DNA of 64,000 bases, taken from Piliocolobus tephrosceles. Taxonomy: Eukaryota; Chordata; Mammalia; Primates; Cercopithecidae. The DNA lies in contig NC_045436.1 in NCBI RefSeq assembly GCF_002776525.5, forward strand, positions 102,583,211-102,647,210, read 5' to 3'. Below are positions 11,321-23,320 of this stretch, piece after piece. Numbering within the stretch: the stretch's first letter is position 1; each line of letters begins with the position of its first letter. The translations under genes and the position numbers were made by a program. The notes beneath the pieces are model-generated. The model had not been told where the DNA came from and ran no database searches. It worked only from the letters and a program-made list of their open reading frames with translations.

Positions 11321-12870
11321 TTTGATAGTTTACTGCAAAAAAAAAAAGATAAGCTGTCAAAGAAATTTAAATAGGAAGATGGAGTTGAGATAAGCACAAA
11401 ATATTGTATGCAAGCTAAATCTAATCTATTCCTGGGCTGAAGCATTGAATATTGTTAATTATCTTTGCTATATAAGTGTGTGCTGCATCTGCTATATCTG
11501 CATGCTTTTTCATTGTGCTCTGTTTCCCTTAGCATTATCAAAAAACTAAATACAATTTCATCACTGATGTTTTAGAGGAACCTTGAAGATCTTTCTGTGA
11601 CTCAACTATTTGTCCTTTTGTTGGATCAATTATTATATTTGGGATGAATGGAAATGCTAGCTTTTAGAGAAAAATTGTGTGTTTGAGAGTATCTTTATAG
11701 ACTACAATGGTGTAAGAAGATATTTTATTAATATCTATAAATTTAAGATGTGTTCCTGTTTACTCTTAAATTAAAGTAATACAATGCTGGAATTAGAAAT
11801 TTTTAGTTCATTTTTAAATGAATTTATTCTTTTGCGCAAAGTAGGAAATGAGGATATGTATGATGTGAGAATATACTCAGTATTTCACCAATAAAAATAT
11901 ATTGTTCTGAGCTGTTTTTAAAAGTAAATTGATATATAGATAAATTTGATTTGCTTAATGTGTTGTTAGTGTACAGTAGGAGGCAGAGTCATCTTCCCTC
12001 TCCCCCATACCTCACATTCTGAGTGAACATGGGAGCCATCTGGCTGCCACATTTGCACGGAGCTGCACTCTCAACAGAAGTGGTATATGTAAGAAGTCTC
12101 ACAGAAGCCCATTTGTAGGGTTAGACTTCCTCCTGCTAGTCTAGATAAGTTCTCGAGATGCCAAATCATTAAGCACAGTTTCCAGTGTGGGAGGCCCTTG
12201 AACTTCTTCCACCATCTCAGGCTTGAATAAATGCAAATTGTTCCACAAGCCTAAGCGAATACTGTATTGCATTACTCTCCAGAGTAATTTGAGATTGTGT
12301 ACACTTGAAGAATTCCTCCCCAAGACTATCTTGCTATACTGAAAATGCACCCTTTTCAGAGCTTTGAGATCTAAATCCAGCCTAAAGAATATTTGCCGCT
12401 TTCACCTCCTTAAAAAGTGGTAGAAAAGGAGGAAGGAGTATCTCCCCATGGCTCTATACGTGCGTGGGATCACACAGATTTCTCTCCATTGCAGAGTGGA
12501 GAGTGCAAGAATTGGATTCATTTGGTGGTGTCTCCGCATTTCTTCATTCATAGGCAAATAATTGTTTTACACAACTGTTGCTTATCTTCTTTCTTTGGTT
12601 GGCTTGCATTCCTTTTCAGTTGTGTACTATATCTTGAGAGAGGGGAGAGGGAAAGATGTCAATGAGGACGCAAGCAAGAGGTTCTGAAAGAAGCTGCTTT
12701 TGGAGAGGCAACTTCTGTACTACTAACAGTTTTGGTTCTTTTCCTCTTCTCTTGCATTTCTTTTTTAAAACACCATACATCCAACACCTTTCCATGGCCA
12801 GGAGACTGTTCATCTCAAAAGCCATACAAACCTAGGCAAAGCTATGCAAAAAAGAAGGAGTTTAGATGTA
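11321..12870. other. Unassigned DNA, 1.5 kb
   Basis: I see no recognisable repeat apart from an 11-A run near 11337. Small frames on both strands (for example 12141-12350 minus and 12417-12665 plus) have no motif I recognise and overlap each other antisense. Confidence 0.5.
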
Positions 12871-12984
12871 CAGTAGTCCCTGTTATCAACAGTTTTCCTT
12901 TCCATGGTTTTAATTACCCATGGTCAACTGTGGTCCTAAAATAGTAAATGGAAAATTCCAGAAATAAGCAATTCATACGTTTTG

Positions 12985-13272
12985 GGCCAGGTGTGGTGGC
13001 TTATGCCTGTAATCCCAGAACTTTGATCATCTGAGGTCAAGAGTTTGAGACCAGCCTGGAGAAAATGGTGAAACCCTGTCCCTACTAAAAATACAAAAAT
13101 TAGCCGGGCGTGCTGGCATGCACCTGTAGTCCCAGCTACTCGGGAGGCCGAGGCAGGAAAATCGCTTGAACTAGGGAGGTGGAGGTTGCAGTGAGCTGAG
13201 ATCACGCCACTGCACTCCAGCCTATGTGACAGAATGAGACTCCATCTCAAAAATAAATAAATAAATAAATAA
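12985..13272 (+). mobile_element. AluS-like, plus strand, inside the Tigger element
   Basis: A dimeric Alu from 'ggccaggtgtggtggctta' to 'gactccatctcaaaa', with an (AAAT)n tail. A deletion in the left monomer removes bases around 'ctttgggaggccgag'. It postdates the Tigger copy. Confidence 0.93.
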
Positions 13273-13333
13273 TAAATTCCCATAATCATATTTACCTTGG
13301 CCAAGCATTACCTTGGCCAAAACTTGGAGGCCA
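13273..13333. repeat. Filler with duplicated 'taccttggccaa' next to Alu tail
   Basis: Between the Alu tail and the resumed Tigger sequence ('gttttaaactgtgc') are about 60 bases holding two copies of 'taccttggccaa' plus 'cttggaggccaag'. They are not part of the Tigger interior as I know it. Confidence 0.6.
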
Positions 13334-13591
13334 AGTTTTAAACTGTGCATTCTTAGTAGCATGATGAAATTGCATGCTGTCCAGCTCCATCTGGTCTGGG
13401 ATGTGAATGTCCCCTTGTCCAATGTATCCACACTGTATATAGTACCCTCCCATTTAGTCACTTAGTAGGTCTCTTGATTATAAGAAAACAAAAAGATACT
13501 ATATATATGGTTCAGTACTATCTGTGGTTTCAGGCATCTACTGGAGGTCTTGGAACGTATCTCCCAAGGACAAATGGGGAGCACTACTATA

Positions 13592-14035
13592 TTAGGTAAT
13601 CAGAAAAATTACTCCAATCCTAAATGGGCCTAGATACCACAGACATAAAAGATGAAAAGTAAATAGATACTTCAGTCCATAAATCTGATAATTTAATTAT
13701 CTGGGCATAAATAATGCTGCTACTTTGAACAAATTCTTTTTCAAATATTCTGATTTCTTTTCTCTCCTGGAATTTTCACAATGATTTCACCTGCTAACCT
13801 CAGCACCATTTATTTTTTTACCTCCCTCATATTTTGTAAATGAATGGTTATGTTGGCAATCAGAAGTTTCCAGTAAGTAAACAATAAATCAAGAAACTAT
13901 TATGAATAAAATTCCTTTCTTCCATATTAAATTTAAGCCCCACTTCTTTCAGTTTACAAAGGTTTCCATGACTTTTATCTCCGCCTACATATTTGCTGTC
14001 TTCTCATGCACACTTGCTTTTTCCTCTCATTGTAA
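13592..14035. other. Unassigned AT-rich DNA
   Basis: No gene or repeat recognised. Confidence 0.5.
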
Positions 14036-14431
14036 TTATTCAACACCGCACAAATATTTACTAAGTGCTCAATATATATAAGACACATACCAAGGGTTAT
14101 GTAGGAGTTTTTATGTGCTTGTAAGGAGGAAAGAAATAAACATAACAATACAAGGTAATATTTGACTGGTACCTTAAGAGTTTTACAAAGAAGGAGCTTA
14201 AAGCATTTAGATGACAGAGAGCAGTTTCAGTTGGAGGAATTCTGGTTAGGCTTTATGGAAGAAGTGGCATCTGAGTATTACCTTAGATGGGTAGGATGGG
14301 TAGGATTTCAACAGAGAACATTCTCAATACAGGCAGCCATGTAATCCAATGTAGAAATATGGGAAAGTGTCTAGTGTATCTTAGGCAATGATTTGCAACA
14401 TAGTTTAACTTACAGTGTGTGGGGCGATAGT
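14036..14431 (-). mobile_element. L2 relic, minus strand (left piece)
   Basis: The inverse L2 3' end is visible as 'atatttactaagtgctcaat'. It is followed by 'aggctttatggaagaagtgg' and 'gatgggtaggatttcaacag', the inverse of the 3' coding region. Decayed. Confidence 0.65.
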
Positions 14432-14447
14432 GCAGCGGGTAAAGTTG

Positions 14448-14751
14448 TTTATTTTTTTATTTTTATTTTTTTGAGACAGGGTCTTGTCCTGTCACCCAGG
14501 GTGGAGTATAGTGGCTGGATCACAGCTCACTGCAGCCTCGACTTCCCAGGCTCAAGCAATCTTCCCACCTCAGCTTCCCAAGTAGCTGGGACTACAGTGT
14601 CGGATATCATTCCTGGCTTAATTAATTAATTAATTGAGACAAGGTCTCCTTATGTTGCCCAGGCTGGTCTTGAACTCCTGGGTTCAAACAGTCTTTCTAC
14701 CTTGGCCTCCCAAAGTGCTGGGATTATAGGTATGAGCCACTGTGTCCAGCC
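14448..14751 (-). mobile_element. AluJ, minus strand
   Basis: The inverted dimer has a central 'ttaattaattaattaattga' linker. The flanks 'gcagcgggtaaagttg' (14432-14447) and 'gcagcaggtaaaattg' (14754-14769) form a 16-bp target duplication with two mismatches. Confidence 0.92.
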
Positions 14752-14860
14752 TAGCAGCAGGTAAAATTGATGAGTAGATTGATATCTGATGTTAGAAGCA
14801 TTGATGCTGAGGCTAGATTAACAATTAAAATTTTATTCCAGAAGTATTAACCCTTGAACT
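14752..14860 (-). mobile_element. Probable L2 interior between two Alus
   Basis: Context on both sides is minus-strand L2. The sequence itself is too decayed to prove the assignment. Confidence 0.4.
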
Positions 14861-15078
14861 ATTTATTTATTTTTTGATGGGCTCTTGTTCTGTCACCCAG
14901 GCTGGAGTGCAGTGACATGATCACAGCTCACTGTAGCCTCCACCTCCTGGGCTCAAATAATCTTCTTGGGGTTTCCCTATGTTTCCAAGGCTGGTTTTGA
15001 ACTCAAAGGCCCCAGGGATCCTTCCCCCTTGGCCTCCCATAGTACTAGGATAACAGGCATGAGTCACTGTGCCTGGCC
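14861..15078 (-). mobile_element. AluJ, minus strand, internally deleted
   Basis: The T-rich start and 'gtcacccaggctggagtgca' are present, and the end is 'cactgtgcctggcc'. About 80 bases across the monomer junction are missing. Confidence 0.9.
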
Positions 15079-15300
15079 CAACTCTTGAGCTTTTTGAACA
15101 GGATAGTTATGCAATCAAAGTAGAAGTTAGAAGGAAGAGTCAATTTAGAAAGGATCGAGTGGGGATATTTACCAGACATGGGAAGGCCTTTCAGGGGAGA
15201 ACTGTAGTGATCCAAGAAGGAAGTGGTAAATGTCCAAATTAAGATGATAAAAATTAGAATAGGGAAAAATGAATGATCCAACAAGAATTGCAAAAGAAGA
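15079..15300 (-). mobile_element. L2 relic, minus strand (right piece)
   Basis: 'ctgtagtgatccaagaagga' resembles the inverse of the L2 ORF2 C-terminal segment, and 'gaacaggatagttatgcaat' fits the region before it. It is probably the same copy as 14036-14431, split by two Alus. Confidence 0.55.
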
Positions 15301-15324
15301 AACAGTTTATATTTCTTCCAACCA

Positions 15325-15424
15325 GATTGTCTGTTTTCTGAGAGCAAGTACTATGTCTGCTTCTTGTCTCCCCAATACACTGTACATTGCTTGACATAGA
15401 AAAGTGTCTTGTAATGAATAAATA
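15325..15424 (+). mobile_element. L2 3' end, plus strand
   Basis: 'ttttctgagagcaagtacta' and 'cttgacatagaaaagtgtct', followed by 'gaataaatat', follow the L2 tail pattern. It is a separate copy from the minus-strand L2 beside it. Confidence 0.65.
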
Positions 15425-15868
15425 TCCTCCTTAATTATCTGTTTCATCTACTTTCATATTGTCTGCTTTTAAGTAATTAAGTCTTAACTATTAGACTATT
15501 AATCAATCACCTTCTCTTCTCATTTCTCCCTCATATATATAGAGAGAGCCAGCACAGCTAATTTTTCATAAGAAACAGACCTCAATAACACCAAACTAGT
15601 TCTTCATTCACTGAAAATCAACAAGGGAAGCAAGAATGAAGAGTTGATTGTAGATAAGAGGAAGGAGGTTTTGGAGAATTGCTCTCAGTAAAAACTGAAA
15701 GAGCTTCTGAAACTAGGTTCAAATATGTCAAAAACACATAAGAGTCTGGACTATTAACACATTATAGCATAATTTTTTGAAATACTACCACTACTTCTAA
15801 TAAGCATTATATTGCTCACATTTTAGCTTAAGAACTCATAATACACAGCTACTGACAGTCGTGCAGGA
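15425..15868. other. Unassigned DNA
   Basis: A short TA/GA microsatellite lies at 15532-15547. Nothing else is recognisable. Confidence 0.5.
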
Positions 15869-16196
15869 CAGGAGTCCCCAGTCCCCGGGCCATGGATCAT
15901 TATTGGTCCATGGCCTGTTAGGAACCAGGCTGTGCAGCAGGAGGTGAACTGTAGGTTGAGTGAGCATTACCCCCTGAGCTCTGCTTCCTGTCACATCAGC
16001 AGTGGCATTAGATTCTCACAGGAGCATGAACCCTACTGTGAACAGTGCATGCGAGCAATCTAGGTTGTACACTCCTTATGATAATCTAATGCCTGATGGT
16101 CTGACATGGAATAGTTTCATTCCCCCTACTCTCGCATTCATGGGAAAAATTATTTTCCACAAAACCAGTCACTGGTGCCAAAAAGGTTGTCAACTG
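15869..16196 (+). mobile_element. MER1-like hAT-Charlie element
   Basis: The terminus 'caggagtccccagtccccgg' is followed by 'tggcctgttaggaaccaggc' and 'gcagcaggaggtgaactg'. The 3' side is 'ccagtcactggtgccaaaaa' and ends 'ggttgtcaactg'. This is the MER1 type (Charlie3-derived), non-autonomous. I see no 8-bp duplication, so the edges may have decayed. Confidence 0.85.
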
Positions 16197-17206
16197 TTAA
16201 CCTAGGAGATTGAACAGGGATTGTACTACATGTGAGCAGGATTTCCTATGCTTTGCTCTATTTCTGACACGGACTCTATAGTGGCAAACAGGCTTCATTC
16301 CTTGCACAGTTCATTAAATATATTTCATCATGTCCTAGGACTGCACAGGAAAGAGTCCATTAACTGTATGAAAATGATTTTAAGTCTCTTTATTTTGAAC
16401 TGAGAATAATTTCCCAAGATTCCTATCCTGAGGTCAATAAGGATTATTGCACAGTTTTTTCCTCTGTTTTGCAATGCTAAGTTTATAGCTTACTGCATCA
16501 CTTAAAAAAGGGAATTGCCAATGTATTACTACTTAACTACTTTAGATTAGCTGTTAGAGAGATAAGGGTGATGAATGGTGCTTAGCCCCAGTGGCGAAAT
16601 TGACCTAGTTTCACGCTTTCAGATGGAACCAGCAGGTTTATCAACTACTCCCTAAAATAAATATTTGGGAGTATATGACAAAGGAGTGTAACTAAGTCTA
16701 TACAAACCTTTAAACAAGAATTCCATTATAAGTTGCAATAAATATTGAAAGAAGATGGATCTCTTATTTGAAAACTGTCTTTTAAGGCAAATACAGAGTA
16801 TTTCCATTTTAAAAGGAAAAGATTATTTTGTAACATCCAACCTACAGGGGCACACACTGGTAGACTTTGGAAAATACTGAAAATATCTACCTATTGAGGT
16901 TTGCTAACAAGTATCACTCTGACTCTGAACCTTGGAGTAAACTATTTTTCTATATTGAAAAGTCTTGTCATTCTTGTTAAAGTGTGTTTGTGTGTTTACA
17001 TATAATATGTGTAAAATTTAACAACTTTAAGTTCACCATGATTTAATTCAGCAGAATTTTGAAGCAAAATGGTTGCTGCTGAAATTACATGATTAGTAAT
17101 CTATTTTATTTTATTTTTTGTCTTTATAATACAACATGATATTCAATTATTAGTAATATCCTAAATTTAAAAAAAATTGACTAGTTTTGTAAGGAAGGTG
17201 AGTGGC
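16197..17206. other. Unassigned DNA, 1 kb
   Basis: No repeat or coding signal that I can name. Confidence 0.5.
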
Positions 17207-17505
17207 TTTTTTTTTTTTTTTTTTTTTGAGACAAAGTCTTGCCCTGTTGCCAGGCTGGAGTGCAGTGGTGCGATCTAGGCTCACTGCAATCTCTGCCTCC
17301 CAGGTTCAAGCGATTCTCCTGCCTCAGCCTCATGAGTAGCTGGGATTACAGGCACGTGCCACCACACCCATCTAATTTTTGTATTTTAGTAGAGACGGGG
17401 TTTCACCATGTTGGCCAGGATGGTCTCTATCTCCTGACCTCGTGATCCTCCTGCCTTGGCCTCCCAAAGTGCTGGGATTACAGGCGTGAGCCACCACGCC
17501 TGGCC
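17207..17505 (-). mobile_element. AluS/Y-type, minus strand
   Basis: A 21-T run, then 'gagacaaagtcttgccctgt', ending 'gccaccacgcctggcc'. It retains 'ctcctgacctcgtgatcc', seen in later Alu subfamilies. Confidence 0.93.
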
Positions 17506-18634
17506 GGAGAGTGACTATTAAGACTGAAACAAAATATTTGAGTAGTATAGTTTGAAAACTCAAGATATATTTTTGCCTTTCCTGTCTTCACCCTTTCCTG
17601 AAAGGTAATCTTTGCATTGCATTTTATACAAATTATCCAAAATAGAGCAGGGGAAGCAAGAAACTTCACTGTGGAGAAAGAGACTATTTGCTGGTATTAT
17701 GATTGAGTACAATTTAATAGAGTAAGGTATCATAAGAAAACCAAACAGCATAAGGAATCCAAGCTTGCAATAAATCTTAAAACAGAGATATCTCTCAATG
17801 GCATTTTCACCAAAACAAGGCAAATTAAACAATTTTTAAAATTATGGGATTTATATATATATTTTTTGAAAGATAGCCTTATCTCCTCAAAAAAAGTTAC
17901 TAGTCACGTAGGGGATAGAACAGCAAAACTGTTGGATTTGGTTAAACCTAAACATAAATTTTTGTGGATGTCTCAACAAGAAAAGGAAAAACAGTGTTTC
18001 TTATTTTTCATTTTGCTTCAGTAGCAGACATTTGCCATTGAATTCCAATAGAAAAAAATATGCAGGTTTACTTTAGCCATTAACATGAGGTATAATGCAA
18101 TAACAGAGAAACTAGTTGTAACTGGGTTTACAGCAGGTCTTCAGTTCACAAAGAACACAAGCTTGAACAAGCCATCATGAGTCACTTCATGAAGTGGTAT
18201 CATAATAATATTACCATCAAGATTTCTAGGTGAATGGCCGCCGTGGACCCTAAAATGTCCCCATAAATGATCTGGTACAGCATGCTACACATTTCTGAAA
18301 AGTTTTTTTTTCCTGAAAGTTTTGTATCTAGTTGCAAGTAATGCATACTCTAATTTCTTCAGGGTACCAACCTGTACATTTAGTTGCAACATGTCAAAAT
18401 TATGTCAAAAATTCATGTTGTAGCAAAGAAGAAAGCAATAAAATAAATTCTCGCAGAGGCAATATAAACTTCTCAGAGTGAAAAAGTAATTCAACTTATC
18501 AATGTTGCTAAACAAGAAACATTTTCTGTTGAGAATGTTGAAACATTGATACTGATAGGAGAGAGAAATGAAGACGCCAACAACATGTTTATCTGTGAGC
18601 CATTTTGAAGCTCACACTAAATGTGTCTCTGATT
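17506..18634. other. Unassigned DNA, 1.1 kb
   Basis: Quiet AT-rich sequence. Minus-strand frames at 17478-17669 and 17560-17832 overlap each other and show no known motif. Confidence 0.5.
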
Positions 18635-18780
18635 TATTCTACGTCATTGGGCAGATCTCATACTAATCTCTTTTTGTCTCCATTTCCTCAACTATAAAGA
18701 GGGAATAATAATGCCAACCTGCCTCAGAGGGGTGTGGTGAGAATTAATCAAGGCCCATAAAGAGTTTTGAAGGCCAAAGA
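18635..18780 (+). mobile_element. MIR fragment, plus strand
   Basis: It follows the MIR core: 'cattgggcagatctcatact', 'ctccatttcctcaactataa', then 'gggaataataatgccaacct' and 'gtgagaattaatcaagg'. This is an ancient tRNA-derived SINE. Confidence 0.8.
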
Positions 18781-21604
18781 TGAAAGACAGCACACTAAGT
18801 ACAAAGCCTCCTCTTTAGCACTGAATTTGATGGAATATAAAAACTTGTCTATTGATGGAAAATTTCTCAAACATCAAATAAGAATATACTTTCTTGAATT
18901 TATGTGACTTAAATTTATGAATTTGTTCATAAATGTGTTTTATTTAGGTATCCTATATTTAATTTTTCAGCCTGGGCTAATAGAAGAAGAGAACACTAAT
19001 TTGAAAATTAAAATTATGGCCAGTTAAAATTGAAAGTATATACTTTTAATTTACTTTTTGTTTCACCTCTGTATGTCTTAGTAAACTAATCAGGTGGTTG
19101 TTTCAGAAGAACGACTGAGACTAGAATTGCTTCTTGGGGGTACATAAAAGAATAAACCATTTAATTTGTTGCAAATATTTAGCATCAATATACCAATGAT
19201 TCAGTTTAGAATAAAGATATTATTAACTTCTACCTAAGTCAGGGCACTAAATGTGGAAAAGTATGTTTCTCTAAACTACCTAAATTTAGGAGCCAACAGA
19301 AGGAGTGTATATGAAAACAGAAATTTCATTTTCAGAAATATGACTCCTGTTGCACTCCCAATGCCATATTGAGTTTCTTGAGTGCTAACTGACTAATATG
19401 AAAACAGAAAATATTATGATGAGTCAGTCATCTCTACACTGTATATTAGGAAAAAATATTAATTGCCTACTTTGGCTGAAACTAAACAGTATTTTGGTGT
19501 CATTAAATACAACATCTAGTGCTGAAGAAATGAACAATTTACCCTTCAAAATATTATTAAATTTATCAGTAATTTGTAAATGATTACAACTAGAGCCGAT
19601 AAGATTCTTGATATGTTACTTCCTAATTGATTGCTCAGTTGGGCAAAATCTTGGATGACATAAATTAACAATGAAACTGTCGTGCCTTAGAGTTCTACTT
19701 TTCTTAGATTTTATAAAAATACACTAGTTTTTAGTGACTGTCAACAGTCTTTCCTTATGTCAGTACATGGGAACAATTCATTACTGATGTTTATTTTGCC
19801 TTGGGTTGGGCTGTAAAAGTACTCTATAATAACATAACTTGGGAGGTTGTTGTTTTATTATATCTTATACTGGTTGTGGTCAAGAAAAAGACAGACTGGG
19901 AAACAGGAAGCACTATATCTTTACAACATTTACCATTGCCATTTAACAAAAGATTTAGTTTCACTTCAGTTAGAATTTCACTAATGGTCCACTTCATATT
20001 TTTTTTTACTCATTTTTCTTTTATCCCAAATTTTGAATGTAAACATTAAATGTTAAGATTGATAGCCATGGAATTAACCAGCTTAATTTTGGTTAGAAGA
20101 TGAATGATTCACTGCTTTCTTGTCTGAAGAGTAGGAAGAGCACTGTATTTAAAATGGCTCTGTCCCAGAGAGCAAATCTTATGGGTTTCACTGCCCAGCC
20201 CACTCAGAAAAATAAAACTTGGGGAAGTTACGACAGAATATAAACTGAGCATGGAATTGTAAGGACATCTTAGAACCTGTTTTCTTGCCAGTGCTATGAA
20301 AATGGTTCTCATTTTTCACATTATTAAATTTAAAATTTTAAGGATTTTAAGATTCTAGGGGATATTTTCCAAGTTATCATTTGGTTTAGTTGCCCTTTTT
20401 CATCTAAGACTTGAAAGAGCTCCATAAATAAATAAACATATTTTTGCTTTGTTCAGCATTTAATTCTTTTTGCAATCACAGCTCTGTATTGTGTGAAACA
20501 AAAATATTTATCTTTTCTCTGGTATTTGTTTTATGTATTATTTCTTTTAGTTGACAGAAATAACTGTTTTCTCCCCAGTGAGTGAATCCACAATTAGTTT
20601 GCAGGTTCCTCTGCCTCAAGATGTTCTAAAAACATTTCTCTATTTGTGCTAAATATTACATAAATGTAATTTTTTTATTCCTTTAGGTGCACGGGTGTTA
20701 TATTTTCATATGTCAAACAATAAATGAGTGAGGCTTATTACGATATCTAGAACTTTGTAAAAAAAAATAAAGCATTCCATTTAATAAAATTCAACAAAGA
20801 TGTATTTTATTCGGAGAGATGTACTCCTTCCCAGGTAAAACATTCTGAATACATCTTTGTACTTAGGGAACTTGATTTACTAGTACCTGATATAGATAAC
20901 TCGTATTTTCTCAAATTTCATTAACCTGTGGATACAGAACAGGTTCTATTAAATTAAAAACATATATTACATTGCTAGCATGAATTGTTCTCATCCTTCT
21001 TCAGGAATTGTTTATTGCCCCTCATTTCCCACCTATTTCTGAAACAGTACAGAAGGTGTTTGGTCAGTTTGATTAAAGGACCAGATAAAATGCAATGGAC
21101 TGTAAAATGTTATGACTCAAACCATTGAAATTCATACTCTAAATAGATTATAATCTTTACAGCTAAAAGTCATTCCTGAGGATCTTCAAATTAAACCACT
21201 TTATTAATGAGCTTCCTGATGTTATAAGGAATGGTGTGGATGGTAATATATTTATATCTAATCAAATGGTCACATTCTTTATTTTCCTGACTCTGTGGGA
21301 TGCAAGAACAAATCATAGGTGTTCCTCAACCTTAATATAGCTAATTGTTTCAATATTCTCCTTTACCCATTTTCTTACACTTTTAATAAGGAGCAAATTT
21401 AAAGTTGTTTTCTTTCCTATGCTATAGTTCATCATATTTACTTAAACAACCAAAATGAAGGTAGTCAAGGAAAGAAAGATTCAAATAATAAAATGTGTAT
21501 ACTATATAATATACAAAACATGCAGAATACCAGCATTTGGTTGCTCAAGAATTTATTTCAGGCTAAAGCATCCAATGAATCCTGACTTGATATAAGAAAT
21601 TAAG
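18781..21604. other. Unassigned DNA, 2.8 kb, repeat-poor
   Basis: This is the longest stretch of the window with no repeat I can name. Frames such as 19398-19583, 19801-20049 and 20109-20312 are short, overlapping and without motifs. I saw no splice-like exon structure. Confidence 0.5.
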
Positions 21605-21690
21605 TTATTCAGCCAATAAGCATTTATTCAGCCATATTCAAGACATTCTGCTAGGCACCCCAAATAAAAAAAAACCTATGATCCTTACTT
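21605..21690 (-). mobile_element. L2 3' end, minus strand (first piece)
   Basis: 'aagcatttattcagccatat' and 'gacattctgctaggcacc' are the inverse of the L2 tail. The copy continues beyond the Alu at 21691. Confidence 0.7.
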
Positions 21691-21977
21691 CTCTTTTTTT
21701 CAAGACAGAGTCTCTGTCACCCAGGCTGGAGTGCAATGGTGCGATCTTGGCTCACTGCAACCTCCGCCTCCTGGGTTCAAGCGATTCTCCTGCCTCAGCC
21801 TCCAGGGTAGCTGGGACTACAGGTGCACACCACCACACTTGGCTAATTTTTGTGTTTTTAGTAGAGACAGGGTTTTACCATATTGGTCAGGCTGGTCTTG
21901 AGCTCCTGACCTCGTGATTCACCCACCTCAGCTTCCCAAAGTGCTGGGATTACAGGCATGAGCCACCGTGCCCAGCA
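21691..21977 (-). mobile_element. AluS, minus strand
   Basis: A complete inverted dimer. Flanks 21680-21690 'gatccttactt' and 21978-21988 'gatccctactt' are the target duplication, with one mismatch. Confidence 0.94.
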
Positions 21978-23096
21978 GATCCCTACTTTTAAGAAACTTA
22001 GTTCAATGGAAAAGGCAAACACATGAATAAACAAACTGAATACACAGAAATAAGTGCTATTGTCAAGTCTAGGAAAATTAGGGATGGCTTGACAGAGAAG
22101 ATGAACTTTGGATAGTCTTGAAGACGGAATGAGAATTTGTTATATACAGAAGAGGAAGAAAGGGCATCTGAAGAAAAAAAGACAAAATGTGCAAAGGCAT
22201 AGAGTTTTGAAACGATATGTGAGAAGTTCATTGTGGTTTGGAGCTTAGGGCTGTGGTAGGGAGTGGAAGGAAATGAAATTGGAACACTAAATTGGGGTTA
22301 CATCATGAAGGGCATTGTACCCATACAAAAGAGCTTGGCTTTTATAGGACAGCTAGTGGAAAATCAGGGGAAATTGTTAAATAAAGGGGAGGGTGTAATC
22401 ATATTTGCTTGGTAAGAAAATAATGATGTTAGGAATGTAAAAGATGGATTACAGGAGAGATTGATGGGGGAGGGACCAGATAGGACAATGTGGCAATAAT
22501 TTAGGACAGAAATCGTAGGAGCCTGAACTGAATTAGTGGCTGAGGGAATAGGGAAGAATGGTCCGATTTTTTATACATTTCTGAAATAAAATTGACACAA
22601 TTTGGGTGTGGGTGGTAAGAGGGACTCCAGATGAATTTTTTACTTGGGAAACTTGAGGACGTTGATTCCATTAACCTTGATGGGAAAGTTCGGAATATTT
22701 AGGAGTGTAATTACTTCAGTCTTCTTTTTTAAAAAATGTATTAGGTTCAAGTGCCCTTGTGATAGACAAATTAACTAGCATTTGAAAAAGCTGGTCTGGA
22801 ACTTGAAGATAGTTTAGAATTGGAGATACAGTCTTGGGAACTATAAGCAATAGCTTCTAGAATGTGAATGAAATAATATATCTAAAAATGTGGAACAAAC
22901 CACCAAGGATGAAACCCTGGAAGAATCAGCATTTAAGAGAGTGTCCCTTATTTATTTTCAACCCATGCCTCATTTTGAAAATATAAAAATCTCAGCCCAC
23001 CTATAATCATGTCAGTTCAAATCTTTCCCTTTAAAGGCCCATGACTACTCCCTCTTCCTGCCTTCTCCTCCCCTTTCTTTCTTTTAAGAATTTCTG
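21978..23096 (-). mobile_element. Long L2 relic, minus strand
   Basis: In order it shows inverse L2 landmarks: 'gacaaaatgtgcaaaggcat', 'tacatcatgaagggcattgt', 'ggagggaccagataggac', 'cagaaatcgtaggagcctga', then 'tggagatacagtcttgggaa' and 'aggatgaaaccctggaa' from the reverse transcriptase side. It spans more than 1 kb of L2. All frames are lost. Confidence 0.7.
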
Positions 23097-23234
23097 TCAC
23101 TGGACATAGTGGAATGTGCCTGTAATCCTAGGTACTTGGGAGGCTGAGGTAAGAGAATCTCTTGAGCCTAAGAGTTTGAAGCCGGCCTGGGCAACATAAT
23201 AAGACTCTGTCTCTTAATTTAAAAAAAAAAAAAA
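23097..23234 (+). mobile_element. Alu monomer (FLAM-like), plus strand
   Basis: A single monomer from 'actggacatagtggaatgtg' through 'gcctgggcaacataataag' to a poly-A tail. It is inserted within the L2 relic. Confidence 0.8.
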
Positions 23235-23320
23235 TTCTAATTTAAGAAGTGGTCTGAAGAGATGGAACCATTAAAGAAAACTGAGGGGCACTTAGAGAAG
23301 TAGAAGGAAAATAAGGGGTG
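23235..23320 (-). mobile_element. L2 relic, minus strand (last piece)
   Basis: 'agaagtagaaggaaaataag' fits the inverse of the next L2 ORF2 segment. Low information. Confidence 0.45.

Larger units (their letters stand above)
12871..13589 (+). mobile_element. Tigger-type (TcMar) MITE split by an Alu
   Basis: The left terminus is 'cagtagtccctgttatca'. The right terminus, 'gaacgtatctcccaaggac' to 'gcactacta', is its inverted, mutated mate. Both sides carry the expected TA (12869-12870 and 13590-13591). The interior has 'aaatggaaaattccagaaat' and 'agcatgatgaaattgcatg', as in Tigger-derived non-autonomous elements. There is no transposase frame. An Alu at 12985-13272 interrupts it. Confidence 0.85.
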
